From contig CAUYUJ010001758.1 of NCBI GenBank assembly GCA_963575745.1, forward strand, positions 394,560 to 458,559: a stretch of 64,000 nt of DNA. The letters are read 5' to 3'. A program made the translations under genes and the position numbers. Positions 52,340-63,387 of this stretch are shown piece after piece. How positions within the stretch are numbered: position 1 is the first letter of the stretch; each line of letters starts with the position of its first letter. A model generated the notes under the pieces. It had not been told where the DNA came from. It did not search any database and worked only from the letters and a program-made list of their open reading frames with translations. Origin of the DNA: Prorocentrum cordatum. Its lineage: Eukaryota; Sar; Dinophyceae; Prorocentrales; Prorocentraceae.

Positions 52340-54150
52340 TAGTCGCATTCGCGATGACAGTCGCAGTGGCAACGGCAGTCGCAGTCACAGCCTCAGCCTC
52401 AGCCTGCCTCAGCCTCAGCCTCAGCCTCAGCCTCAGCCTCAGCCTGCCTCAGCCTCAGCCTCAGCCTGCTTCAGCCTCAGCTCAGTCTGCCTTCAGCCTC
52501 GGCCTCAGCCTCAGCCTGCCTCAGCCTCAGCCTGCATCAGCCTCAGCCTCAGCCTCAGCCTGCCTCAGCATCAGCCTGCCTCAGCCTCAGCCTCAGCCTC
52601 TGCCTCAGCCTCAGCCTGCTTCAGCCTCAGCCTCAGTCTGCCTTCAGCCTCGGCCTCAGCCTCAGCCTGCCTCAGCCTCAGCCTGCATCAGCCTCAGCCT
52701 CAGCCTCAGCCTGCCTCAGCATCAGCCTCAGCCTCAGCCTCAGCCTCAGCCTGCCTCAGCCTCAGCCTCAGCCTGCCTTCAGCCTCAGCCTCAGTCTGCC
52801 TCAGCCTCGCCTCAGCCTCAGCCTGCCTCAGCCTCAGCCTGCCCCAGCCTCAGCCTCAGCCTCAGCCTGCCTCAGCCTCAGCCTGCCTCAGCCTCAGCCT
52901 CAGCCTGCCTCAGCCTCAGCCTCAGCCTGCTTCAGCCTCAGCCTCAGTCTGCCTTCAGCCTCGGCCTCAGCCTCAGCCTGCCTCAGCCTCAGCCTGCATC
53001 AGCCTCAGCCTCAGCCTCAGCCTGCCTCAGCATCAGCCTGCCTCAGCCTCAGCCTCAGCCTGCCTCAGCCTCAGCCTCAGCCTGCTTCAGCCTCAGCCTC
53101 AGTCTGCCTTCAGCCTCGGCCTCAGCCTCAGCCTGCCTCAGCCTCAGCCTGCATCAGCCTCAGCCTCAGCCTCAGCCTGCCTCAGCATCAGCCCTCAGCC
53201 TCAGCCTCAGCCTCAGCCTCAGCCTGCCTCAGCCTCAGCCTCCTGCTTCAGCCTCAGCCTCAGTCTGCCTTCAGCCTCGGCCTCAGCCTCAGCCTGCCTC
53301 AGCCTCAGCCTGCATCAGCCTCAGCCTCAGCCTCAGCCTGCCTCAGCATCAGCCTGCCTCAGCCTCAGCCTCAGCCTGCCTCAGCCTCAGCCTCAGCCTG
53401 CTTCAGCCTCAGCCTCAGTCTGCCTTCAGCCTCGGCCTCAGCCTCAGCCTGCCTCAGCCTCAGCCTGCATCAGCCTCAGCCTCAGCCTCAGCCTGCCTCA
53501 GCATCAGCCTGCCTCAGCCTCAGCCTCAGCCTGCCTCAGCCTCAGCCTCAGCCTGCTTCAGCCTCAGCCTCAGTCTGCCTTCAGCCTCGGCCTCAGCCTC
53601 AGCCTGCCTCAGCCTCAGCCTGCATCAGCCTCAGCCTCAGCCTCAGCCTGCCTCAGCATCAGCCTGCCTCAGCCTCAGCCTCAGCCTGCCTCAGCCTCAG
53701 CCTCAGCCTGCCTCAGCCTCAGCCTCAGCCTGCTTCAGCCTCAGCCTCAGTCTGCCTTCAGCCTCAGCCTCAGCCTCAGCCTGCCTCAGCCTCAGCCTGC
53801 ATCAGCCTCAGCCTCAGCCTCAGCCTGCCTCAGCATCAGCCTGCCTCAGCCTCAGCCTCAGCCTGCCTCTCAGCCTCAGCCTGCTTCAGCCTCAGCCTCA
53901 GTCTGCCTTCAGCCTCGGCCTCAGCCTCAGCCTGCCTCAGCCTCAGCCTGCATCAGCCTCAGCCTCAGCCTCAGCCTGCCTCAGCATCAGCCTGCCTCAG
54001 CCTCAGCCTCAGCCTGCCTCAGCCTCAGCCTCAGCCTGCTTCAGCCTCAGCCTCAGTCTGCCTTCAGCCTCGGCCTCAGCCTCAGCCTGCCTCAGCCTCA
54101 GCCTGCCTCAGCCTCAGCCTGCCTCAGCCTCAGCATCAGCCTGCCTCAGT
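52340..54150 (+). repeat. 1.8-kb CAGCCT minisatellite with ~156-bp higher-order unit
   Basis: Base unit CAGCCT with CTGC, CAT and CGG variants. The marker CAGTCTGCCTTCAGCCTCGG or a close variant recurs with steps of about 152-177 bp over the distal half, showing a higher-order unit. The long Ser/Leu/Pro/Gln frame is a repeat translation. Confidence 0.95.
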
Positions 54151-54154
54151 ATTC

Positions 54155-54500
54155 AAAATGTGGCCCGGGAATGACGTTCTGGGAACTCGAAGAACACGAA
54201 GTGGCCTACAGTTGGCTCCGGGCATTCAAAATCATGCCCAGGACTGGAGTTTTGGGATGTCGAAGACCACGAAGTGGCCTACAGTTGGCTCCGGGCATTC
54301 ATAATGTGGGCCGGAAATGGAGTTCTGGGAACTCGAAGAGCACGAAGTGGCCTACAGTTGGCTCCGGGCATTCAGAATGTGGCCCGGGAATGGAGTTCTG
54401 GGAATTCGAAGACCACGAAGTGGCCTACAGTTGGTTCCGGGCATTCAAAATCATGCCCAGGAATTGAGTTCTGGGACCTCGATGACCACGAAGGGTGTAA
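54155..54500 (+). repeat. ~75-bp tandem array, 4-5 units of two types
   Basis: CACGAAGTGGCCTACAGTTGG recurs about every 75 bp. Units alternate irregularly between AATGTGGCCCGGGAATG and AATCATGCCCAGGA(C/A)TG versions. Confidence 0.88.
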
Positions 54501-55300
54501 CTGTTTGCTTAAACCGACTTCCGCGGCTTCTCCCCGGCACCCGCCCAGACCCCCCTGGGGAGTCAAGATGCTTTCTTTTGACACTACTAGAAACCTATCA
54601 GTCTTCGCTGTTAGGTAAAAACGTTCCCTTTCACAAGTCTTGATTTTATGCGCGGGCCCCCGTGCACCTCTCAAAGAGTGTCTGCTGTGGGCGCTTGCAG
54701 GGGGAGGGGGTGTTCGAATACCGAGGTGGGTTTGATTCCCACTACCCCCTCTGCGCGCCAGCAAACGAGAACGAGCACTACGACGACGCACTCGACGACG
54801 ACGATCACGATGACGACCACGATGGCGCTGACAACGACCGCGACGCTGTCACAGACGACGACGAACCTCGTCCCATGGTCGAGCGAGTTTTACATCTAGT
54901 GTCCCCCCCGCCCGTTCACTTGAATGCCACACCCATCGCCATTGTTGATGTTTGTCTTAGTTTGTCTTAGTCTGCATTGTCCCAGCCTTTCGTATCAACG
55001 CGCGGAGTTTTCATTGAATGTCCCGCCCGCCTTCCCGCTTATGTGCCCCGCCCGTCGTCGCCGTCATCGTGGTCGTCGTCGTCGTCGTCGTCCACGTCGT
55101 CGCTTTCTTTCAATTGCCTAATGGCTTGTCCATGGGCTTCGCACGGAGTTTGAGCGAAACTTGCATTTCGTGCCCCTCCCGCCCGCGCGCCTGAAAGCCG
55201 CCCGCACGACCGATCCGCCCGCCTGAAAGTACCGCCGCCCGCCCGCTTTAGTGTCCCGCCCGACCGTCCCGGCCGCCCGCCCGTGTGTCCCGCTCGCGTT

Positions 55301-55351
<51 letters not shown>

Positions 55352-55440
55352 CTTGGTCGTCGATCTTCGGTCGTCGTTGTCCTCGTCGTCGTCAGCTTCA
55401 GTTGGGGTCGTCGTCGTGGTTGTGGTTGTGCTGGTGGTCG
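54501..55440 (+). repeat. (GAC/GTC)n tracts and TGTCCCGCCCGCC repeats
   Basis: 54501-54770 unrecognised. GGAGTTT...TGTCCCGCCCGCC-like phrases recur near 54885, 55005 and 55140. GTC triplets dominate 55060-55100 and 55300-55440. Confidence 0.75.
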
Positions 55441-55874
55441 CCGTCTGCTGGCGCACAGGGGAGGGAACCCCCCTCACCTTTCCCGAAGAGGCGTCGGGAG
55501 TGAGGTGTGGGGGGGGGGTCAAAGGATGAGAGGGGTTGGCATCTCGGTTGTGGCGGGGGTGGTTCTGCGAAGTGCAGCGCCCGTGAAAGACGCTCTCTCG
55601 GACCTCTCGAGCCGTCTGTGGGCTTTGTATGTTTTCGTTAAGGAGCGTTTTTGGACGGTCGTTCAGTCCAAAGGCTGTCCCAGGCGGCCGAAAGCGGCGG
55701 TGCATCTCTCCGTCTTGAGTTTTGACATCAGTGGCTCGTAAGCGTGTTGGCTCAGGCCGCCGTCCAGGGTCGACGAGCGCGGGCCAGTGTTGCCTCCACA
55801 CTGGCAGGTGCCCGGCGCCGTCAAGGTGGCAACGGTGGCGTAAAGGCTATTACCAAAAGGAAGAAAAAGCAAGG
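55441..55874 (+). other. Upstream flank of the membrane-protein gene
   Basis: Non-repetitive. Several AG dinucleotides just before the start (e.g. 55872-55873) could be spliced-leader acceptors; no spliced-leader-like sequence or TATA-type promoter was seen. Confidence 0.4.
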
Positions 55875-57179
55875 ATGATTGCCGTAGCAGCTGTGCTGCT
55901 CCTGGGGTCGCTGTCGGCAGCTGACACTCGGCCCAGCTTGGCGGACGCCAGCAGCAACCCGTCATGCGTGGACGCCAACAAGACGGGCACAATTTGCCCC
56001 AACAAGACCGGAGGCTTCGACGACTGCTGCAGGCAGCTGTGCAGCTACAAGGAGCAGTGCTTGGGCCTGGACGGCTTCTGCTGCCCCAATCCTTCGGGCC
56101 TCATGCTCGAGTGCTGCCTGGAGTCGGCGGCGAAGGCCGTCCCGTCCGGGGGCTCCCAGGACTGCGAGGAGGAGAACGTCGCGCTGGCAAAGTGGACCTT
56201 CTTGCGCTACTGCGTACTTGGCCTGATCATGCTCCGGCGCATGTTTGTGCTGTACGCCAAAGCGAAAGTGGCTGGCCCAGAAGGCAGCGAGCATCCCGAG
56301 CTGACGGAGAGAATGCTGAAAGGGCGGCGGCTTGAGGAAAGCTTGGTGCTGGCTGGTGTCATATTCGTCTTGACAGAAGGCATCGGGCTCGCGATCTACT
56401 TCGCCGTTTCCGCGATCATGGACAACATCGCCATATTCCTTTTCAGCGTGGGTGATTTCTGCAAGACGGTCAGCGCGATAGCATTGTACACCATGGCTGT
56501 CGTTACCTTCTTGCCGAATGTTGTCATTGGCATGCGGTTGCAGGGGACGTGGTACAATCGGAAATCAATGACAAGCAAAGCTTTGTTCATCGTTTTCATG
56601 TGTTTGATCACTGCAGCGTCTTTCGGGGTACGCATGCTGCTCGTATACAACGCAGGCTGGGCTGCGTTTCTAGATTCGTTGCTCCAGGACGCACCGTCTT
56701 GGTTTAAACTCATGCTGTCCGTACTTGTCCCCCCCTTGGTCGATGGTATTCAGAGCTGTGCGCTCATCTTGACAGGCGTCAAGGCAGAGCCACCAGACCA
56801 GGTGCCTGACCAGGTGCCAGAGCCATCATGCCCCGTGTCAGAGCCAACAAACCAGATGCCAGACGTACTGGATGCGGTACCGGACCCGCCGCCATCCGAC
56901 CTTCTGTTGCCTAAAATCCAATATTATCCCGGGCAGATCGTTAAAGTCAGGCAAGATCATGGAACATGGGTACAAGCCAGGGTCAAAAACAAACGTTCCG
57001 ACGGCTCATTCGATGTCTGGCTGCGTTACGTACGAAGGATGAAATCCTCTCTCGATGAGACGGACATGAGCCCCTGGCCTGAAGGATCCAGCATATCCAG
57101 TTGCCTGCTGCAAGTCCCGTCACCGTGCCAGCCCAGCATTCTCGGTGGCGGTAGTTCGAGGGGGCACGGGAGGCCGTAA
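55875..57179 (+). CDS. Cys-rich multi-pass membrane protein with SH3/Tudor-like tail
   Basis: 434 residues in one uninterrupted, non-repetitive frame, the best gene here. The start at 55875 is preferred over the in-frame ATG at 55722 because it begins a signal peptide (MIAVAAVLLLGSLSAADT). Residues 31-97 hold 11 Cys with paired CC at 51-52, 69-70 and 80-81, probably a disulfide-rich luminal or extracellular domain with two NKT sequons. Hydrophobic helices lie at about 107-127, 157-180, 195-220, 234-258 and 277-300. A Pro-rich PDQVPDQVPEP linker (308-345) leads to YYPGQIVKVRQDHGTWVQAR (350-369), an SH3/Tudor-like beta-barrel segment. A GTACG donor-like site right after DVWLRY (codon 385) could splice to the similar module at 59.5 kb, in which case the last ~49 residues are intron. 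Family and function not recognised. Confidence 0.72.
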   Translation: MIAVAAVLLLGSLSAADTRPSLADASSNPSCVDANKTGTICPNKTGGFDDCCRQLCSYKEQCLGLDGFCCPNPSGLMLECCLESAAKAVPSGGSQDCEEENVALAKWTFLRYCVLGLIMLRRMFVLYAKAKVAGPEGSEHPELTERMLKGRRLEESLVLAGVIFVLTEGIGLAIYFAVSAIMDNIAIFLFSVGDFCKTVSAIALYTMAVVTFLPNVVIGMRLQGTWYNRKSMTSKALFIVFMCLITAASFGVRMLLVYNAGWAAFLDSLLQDAPSWFKLMLSVLVPPLVDGIQSCALILTGVKAEPPDQVPDQVPEPSCPVSEPTNQMPDVLDAVPDPPPSDLLLPKIQYYPGQIVKVRQDHGTWVQARVKNKRSDGSFDVWLRYVRRMKSSLDETDMSPWPEGSSISSCLLQVPSPCQPSILGGGSSRGHGRP

Positions 57180-57229
57180 CGTTTGATGCTTGGTTTCCCG
57201 AGGCTTGGGTGAGCCGTGACATGCGGTGC

Positions 57230-57769
57230 ACTCTCTAGCGTCGTGCTGGTGATGGTGGTGATGATGACGACGACGATGGTGATGTTGCTGAGGATGACGA
57301 CGGCGACGACGATGTCAATAAATGCAATAACGATGACGATGACGATGACGGTGACGATAGCGACGGCGATGAGTATCACGATGGTGTCGGTGGTGCGGTG
57401 CTGACGGTGATGATGGTGATTCTGATGGCTATGACGATGGCGATGGCGACGACGGCGACGATGTTGATGATGCTGATGATGATGATGATGATGATGCTGA
57501 TACTGATGATGATTATGATGATGATTATGATGGTTATGATGATGTTGATGATGAGGACAACCATGATGATGATGATGATGACGACGATTATGATGATGCT
57601 GATCATGATTGTGATGCTGGTGGTGGTGCGGAGCTCATGATTATGATGATGCTATTGTTGAGGACGATGATATTTATGATGATGGTGCAGATGGTGCTGC
57701 TGATGATGATGAGGAGGATGATGCTGATTATGATGCTGATGCTGATGCTGATGCTGATGCTGATGCTGC

Positions 57770-57819
<50 letters not shown>

Positions 57820-57880
57820 GCGATGGTGATGCTGCTGATGATGATGCAGATGATACTGATGATACTGATGCTTGCTCGCT
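57230..57880 (+). repeat. (GAT)n-rich array
   Basis: Degenerate GAT/GAC triplets becoming pure at 57770-57820. Would lie in an intron if the two flanking exons belong to one gene. Confidence 0.92.
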
Positions 57881-57889
57881 GCATCCCGG

Positions 57890-59260
57890 TGGTCTTTTTG
57901 GAGCATCTTGGGGCCTCTTGAGGGCGTCTTGAGGGCGCCTAGGAGGCTCTTGAGGGCTTCCTGTGCTGGCGGAGGGCGCACTGGGGCCGCCTGGCGCTTT
58001 CGAAATCCGCCTTTGGGGCCTCTCTGTGCCGTCGTGGGGCCGTCTTGATTTTGTTCGGGGCCGCATTGGGGCCCCCTTCGGCCGTATATGAATATTCTTG
58101 GAGCCCTCTAGGGCCATCTTGAGTGGTGACTTCTTGGGCTATCGAATGGCCTTTCGCCCATCCCGCCACCGTGCCTGGGTTGTGGGTGTAAAGCCTCTAG
58201 GATGTTCGTTGGGATATCGTGTGGGGTCTCTCGGAGGCCTCTTGCAAGCAGTTTTGAAGCCTCTTGGGGGCCGTTTGGGGGCCTCTTGGGGCCTCTTGGG
58301 GCCTCTAAGGGGCCTCGAAGGCGCCCCCAAGGAACCTCTAAGGGGCCTCTAAGGGGCCTCTTCGGGCCTCTTCGGGGCCTCTTGGGGGCCTCGTGGGGCA
58401 TCGTGGGCGCCTCCTGCGGCTCTCCTGGGGGCTCCTAGGGGCGGAAGGCTCGGATTTTCGGTCCGTGTTCCCTCTCTTGGTCCCCTTTTGAGGCCGTCTT
58501 GGGGCCCTCTTGGGCAGTCTTGGGTGCCTCTTAGGCCGTCTTGGGGCGCCCTTAGGCTGTCTTGCTGCCCTCTTGGGAGCCCTTTGGGCCGCTTTGGAGC
58601 GTAGGAAGGCCGAACAGGAGAGAACGCCAAAATCCTTCGATAACCTTTGGACAATCAGTAATGTTGTTGCCTCTTGGTGCCCTCCTGAGAGGCCTCTTGG
58701 AGGCCTTTTGCGGCATCTTGGAGGCATCTTTGGGCCATCTTGAGGCCATCCTGGGCGTCTTGGAACAATCTTGGGGCGACTTGAGGCCCTTTGGGGGCAT
58801 CTTGGAGCCATCTGGGCTCGTTTTGGGAACCTCCTGGGCGGGGTGGGCCCGGGAAACGAAGCGATGTATCTCCAGGGCCCTTGAAGACTTACAATTCTGG
58901 CTGCAGCAGTAGCGCAGTCTTCTCAGTGCTGTATGAGCCTTGGGGCACTCCACTTTGTGCCAGAGGCACGGTGGTGGATCATCCAGGCTCTCTTGGTCCG
59001 TCCTGAGGCCAGCTCAGATGCTTCTTGGGTCGTCTTGAGCTGACGGACGCCGGAAAATGTGAGCATGCGACATAGAGTTCTCCTTCGCAGGGGAATCACT
59101 GATTTTGACACATGGGCCCTCTGGGACTGCCTTTTTGAGAGCCTCTGGGGCAGTCGTGACGTCTTGGGGCCATCATAGACCGTCGTGGAGGCGCTTTGGA
59201 CAATCTTGGCGGCCTTAGTGGCCTGAATGGGCAGTGCTGGAAGCCATAGCTGGCATGGAG
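57890..59260 (-). repeat. Minisatellite K, long inverted-orientation copy
   Basis: Plus-strand GGGGCCTCTTGG, GCCGTCTTGGGG and GGGCCATCTTGG units, complementary to the 42000-42720 array. Low-copy interruptions at about 58445-58480, 58600-58670 and 58850-59080. Confidence 0.82.
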
Positions 59261-59535
59261 GACGCTTTTGGAGACGACCAGGGAAGCGTTGGGTCGCCTA
59301 GGCAGCCTCGGGAGGGGGGCTGCAATCGAACGGATGTGATAGGGAGGGGGGGTCCCTTAGAATACGGTGGGGGCGTTGGTTAAGGAATGCGTCCAAGAGG
59401 CTGCAGACCCTGGTGGATTTCTTGTCTGATGAGGGCGGCGGTGATATCCATGGCCAAGCTTCGATTGGAGTTCCACTGGTCTCCAGACACTGGATTCCTT
59501 ATCTAAGGGTTGCGTATCCAATGTCCCCACCCTAA
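59261..59535. other. No gene; possible intron end
   Basis: Ends in CCCACCCTAACAG, an acceptor-like sequence before the next exon candidate. Confidence 0.4.
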
Positions 59536-59809
59536 CAGAAAGTCCCTACTAGACAGCACTTGGCATTCTCCCACGCCTCAGCGTGCCAGGGGTCATGTTG
59601 GCGGATATTCCAAGTACGAGGTTGTCAAGGTGTATTCAGAGCGCATGCATAAATGGATAAGCGCCACGGTCAAGGTTATACATACCGATCAATCCTGCGA
59701 TGTTGAGTGGGCAGAGATCATCCAGGATGTGCGCTATGAGAACAAGAGGAACATACCATTGCATGACCAGCGCAAGGAGATGAAACCAACGTGGTGCAAT
59801 GAGATCTAG
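59536..59809 (+). CDS. Exon encoding a second SH3/Tudor-like module
   Basis: The open frame ends at TAG 59807. Its core SKYEVVKVYSERMHKWISAT, then DQSCDVEWAEII, then NKRNIPL resembles the GQIVKVRQDHGTWVQARV and FDVWLRY segments of the gene at 55.9 kb: VKV, a Trp followed by a basic turn, then (D)V-W. Position, strand and similarity suggest a 3' exon of that gene after a ~2.5-kb repeat-filled intron, giving tandem SH3-like modules. Exon start is taken after the acceptor-like AACAG; the frame across the proposed junction was not proved. Confidence 0.45.
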
Positions 59810-59929
59810 GTGCTCAAGGGTCTGGTTGGCCAGCGGCTACCCTCGCCGGGCTCGCCCTGGAACGCAGCGCTGCAGCTCTAAAAGCACCTGGTAGGCCCGT
59901 TGGGCGGGGCTAGGACAGTCTCGGCCTCT
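59810..59929. other. No recognised feature
   Basis: Short GC-rich spacer. Confidence 0.4.
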
Positions 59930-60118
59930 TAGATGGGATCGGAGTAGATGTGGTCAGAGGATCGCGCCGCATCGCCGATGCATCGGCGATGCGGCTCGAT
60001 GTAAAGCCCGAGTTTCTCCACGCCGACGGCGCCGATGCATCGCCGACGTCGACGGGGCATCGATGATGCATCGTGATGCTCGGACCCCGTCTATTCCGCC
60101 CCGATCCAGGAGGCCTCT
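59930..60118 (+). mobile_element. Fold-back element I, copy 2
   Basis: CGGCCTCTTAGATGGGATCGG, GAGGATCGCGCCGCATCG and GATGCATCGGCGATGCGGC match copy 1 (8217-8436); the right end CCAGGAGGCCTCTAG is more diverged. Confidence 0.68.
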
Positions 60119-60462
60119 AGACAGGGATAAATCATTCCAGAGCGTTCTGGAACGCTCCAAGAAGGCCGCGGCGCCCGATGCATGTTCCAGAACCGCCGGA
60201 TCTCAGAGATCTCCGATTTCCCTCGGTCCGACTTTGTTCCTGTCCTGGCTCCGTCTTAGCCCGCGTCCCAGTCCTCCGACTCTCCCAGCGGCTCCAAGCA
60301 CCGACTGGTCCTTCTTTCCTAGGCGGGTGGCATGGTCCTGCTCGACGCTTGACCTGCATTGCGCCGCAGGTCTGCACATTTGTTTGAAGCGCGCCTGAGC
60401 ACAGAAAGTCGGGCGTTTTGGACAACAAAAAACTGTCAAGGCATCTGAGTTCTGCCCAAAGA
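60119..60462. other. No recognised feature
   Basis: Low-copy sequence without a supported frame. Confidence 0.4.
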
Positions 60463-60700
60463 GGGTATCCACGCCAGAGTCGCAGCGCGTCGCAGTTGTG
60501 GCATTCCCTCGACGGCAGATGGGGTGCGCATGGAGTTGTCCCTGAGCGCGATCTCTATCCACGCCAGTGTCGCAAAGTGTGGCAGGCGTGGCATTTCCTG
60601 GACACCAAAGGGGGTGCGCAGGGGGTGGTTCCTAAGCGCGGTCTATATCCACGCCAGGGTCGCAGGGCGTGGCAGGCGTGGCATCCCCTCGACACCTGAT
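60463..60700 (+). repeat. ~93-bp tandem array, 2.5 units
   Basis: TATCCACGCCAG(A/T/G)GTCGCA, GTGGCATT/CCC and GGGTGCGCA blocks recur at about 60467, 60557 and 60650. Confidence 0.85.
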
Positions 60701-60954
60701 GACGACAGGCCGCCCGCGAGGGTTCGCCGAGCGCACGAGGCCGGCATAGCGGGCGCTGACCCAGAGTCTCTTTCTGCAGCGCTTTGCGTGCATATGCAAG
60801 CTACGCCACTGAAGGCCACGCCAATGCAGGCCCCGCCGTGGAAGCTTTCACCCCGCAGCGGTGTCCGGCAGTTCTGCTGGCTACCTCTGTTCGGTCCATT
60901 GGCGCGCTTCACATTCAGCTGTCCCCTGAGCCCACGGAGACAGACGTCCACTGG
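60701..60954. other. No recognised feature
   Basis: Short repeats of GGCCACGCC-type sequence at 60800-60840; no gene. Confidence 0.35.
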
Positions 60955-61425
60955 GGTGGCAGTAGTAGTTGCAGTCCCACACGTTTCGCAGCTCCATAGG
61001 GAACTCCACCGAAGGCCACAGTGAGGGTCCGCATGGAGCCACCTCACCCTATCGGCACACCCTTCACACGTCTCGTGGCCCCAGAAGGATTTCCACCGAA
61101 AGCGCCAGTGGGAGGGTCCGCATGGCGCCACCGCGCCCTTGTCGGCACGGCCCTCACACGTGTCGTGGCCGAGCTGTGCGGAAGGCCCCAGCGGCAAGGT
61201 CCGCATGGCGCCACCGCACCCATGTCGGCACACCCGTCACGCGCTTCCTGGCCCCATAAGCAGCTCCACGGAAGGCCACATATGCAGGGTTCGCATAACG
61301 CCACCGCGCCCGTGTCGGCACACCCCTCACGGGGTGCATGGCCCCGTAGGGAATTACAGCGACGGCCCTGGTTGGAGAGGGTCCGCGTGGCGCCACCACG
61401 CCCACTTCGGCACACACTTTCACAC
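60955..61425 (+). repeat. Satellite C, diverged array 4
   Basis: About five units with CACACGTTTCGCAGCTCC, ATAGGGAACTCCACCGAAGG, GTCCGCATGGCGCCACC and GTCGGCACACCC(C/G)TCAC. Divergence is similar to the 50-kb array. Confidence 0.85.
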
Positions 61426-61429
61426 CATC

Positions 61430-61750
61430 GCTATCGTCATCATCATCACCACCATCATCATCGGCATCACCATCATCGCCATCTCCGCCACCACGGTCAC
61501 CACCACCATCGTCATCATCATCACCATCATCATCATCGACATCGGCATCGACATCGACATCGACAGCATCATCACCACCGCCAGCATCAGCATCCTCACC
61601 GTTATTAGCACCAGCGTGACCACCACCACCACCATCGCCATGTTCATCATCAACATGGCCATCACGATCGCAATCACCATAACCATCAATACCGCAATCA
61701 CCATTAGTAGCATCATCACCACCGTTATTATCACCGTCATCGCCCCCGAT
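61430..61750 (+). repeat. (ATC)n-rich array
   Basis: ATC/ACC/GTC triplets immediately after the satellite C units. Confidence 0.9.
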
Positions 61751-62842
61751 GTTTAAGATCGACGACCATGCTAAATACCTTCGGGTAATGATAGGACGTT
61801 TTGCTGCTCTACGCTCGTGGCATGCCCCTTCCTGCAAAGTAGTTGCGCGAGGTCGAGAAGTGAAAGCTGCTTGTCTCGCGCTGCTAAGCTCCATTGCCAG
61901 GTTCAACTCAATGGGGACGTCGGTCCTGCTATATGTCGGACAAGTATGTCCTGTATGTCGTGAAGTTCGCGATGCTTATCGCGAAGCTGGCCAGCTACTC
62001 ACGCACAGTCCCAGATTCTCTATCTCTCACCTCACCCTCGTCAAGCTTGAAGACCTCCAGTTGAGTCCGAATCTGCGTGACTTGGAGTGCGAAGTCCGTG
62101 CGTCTATGTATCGAAATGCTCTACGGACTCTGGGAGGACGGGAACTACGTTGTGGTCTACGAGCATCAGCATATGTTCCGCAATTCGGTCTTCTTCCGTC
62201 TACATGAAAACGTTGAGGCTCTGTCTGCTATCCCTGGTGTCCCTGTAAATTACTGGAACGGTCCCCACCTTCAGAGGTCTGTGTGCAAGCACTTGTTTAA
62301 GTTGGACCCCAGACATGTTCGTGAGTCTCTGGTCCCTTGGTTTTAATACTGGAAATTAGAGCTCTCGTGCCAAGAACTAGATACTGCGCTGATTCGTTTC
62401 GGGTGGGCTGCCAAACAGCTGGCCACCTTTATTTTAGTCGCCACTCTGAAAACTTGGACTAACAGTTGGAACACAGCCGCTCGATACAGGAACCGAGCGA
62501 CTTGTTGCAGGTTCGGGTGCGACGCCGAAGGTAGCGACACCATGAAGCATTACCTTCGCTGCCCTCATATCCTTGCCTGTCTCCGTTCTATTCTGCCCAT
62601 GCTCCCCACTTGGTGGGGGGCTGTCTCTTTTACTACTGCCTCCTGGTCTTGCCGCGCCGCCAACCGCCATGTCTGATTCTCCGCTCTCTCTGCATGCTGC
62701 CACTGATGTGATCCATGCCGCTTTTAATTCGCTCCGCGCTCGGGATTTAATTTCGAGAGCCGCTGCCGCTTCGATGGTGCATGCCATGGTTAGGGCCCCG
62801 TGTCGGAAGTGCGCCCGCGTCCAGCTGCTCGCTGCTACCTGA
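61749..62842 (+). pseudogene. Non-LTR retrotransposon (LINE) C-terminal region, broken
   Basis: Pieces in shifting frames: KYLRVMIGRFAALRSWHAP and FNSMGTSVLLYVGQVCP (61760-61960) match the region after the RT core of LINE-type proteins; then LWEDGNYVVVYEHQ...; then LKTWTNSWNTAARYRNRATC and RFGCDAEGSDTMKHYLRCP, a C-x(n)-H-C tail typical of such elements; then LHAATDVIHAAFNSLRARDL to about 62780. Stops at 62205 and 62344 and at least two shifts break it. The catalytic RT is missing upstream, where an (ATC)n array begins: a 5'-truncated, decayed copy. Confidence 0.62.
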
Positions 62843-63387
62843 ACACGCAGGACTGCCCGCGGGGGGGAGTCCGTATCATTACCACTCTAGCAACACAGGC
62901 GTCACAATTATGAACATCATTCTTGTCCCCCATCATCATTATGTTCCTCATCGTCCTCAGCTTCATCATCATCACCAGTTTCATCGGCACCAGCCGCAGC
63001 TACAGTCGGACCGCATGGCACGAAACACTGTTTGTTTCGTCAGGGTGCCGTGGCTATCTGTAGCAATCTCGGAGGAATTGGAAATTGTTGGGAACCCTGA
63101 GTTTCTTGGGCGTCGGTGCTTTTCGGAGCGCGCGCCTGGGCATTCGGGGTGCCTGTAGTCTCTTCGCCTTGCAGTTTGGTCAGTCTGGTAAGGGTGCTCT
63201 AATCGCCTCGGGTTTCTACGTGTCAAATCATTTCACGCAGGCGAGCAAGAAGCCGCTCGTGTCAGGGTACCCTGGGTTTCTTCGTTTGCCGCCGAAGCGA
63301 ACGAAACTTCACCGTGGACCAGGAAACTTCGGCGGATTTAAGGGCCAGGTGTCTTGCGGTTGGTTTTGTTGCGGGCTCCTTCCCACT
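62843..63387. other. No gene called
   Basis: A short ATC tract (62915-62985) and low-copy sequence. CAGGGT(G/A)CC(G/C)TGG phrases recur at about 63040 and 63266. Confidence 0.4.

Noticed and set aside
52354-54174. 606-codon Ser/Leu/Pro/Gln-rich protein
   Set aside because: Direct translation of the CAGCCT minisatellite; frame shifts with unit variants and no flanking gene signals.
54735-54760. tRNA T-arm-like GTGGGTTTGATTCCCAC
   Set aside because: The 5-bp stem and 7-nt loop fit, but no acceptor, D-arm or anticodon arm can be placed upstream.
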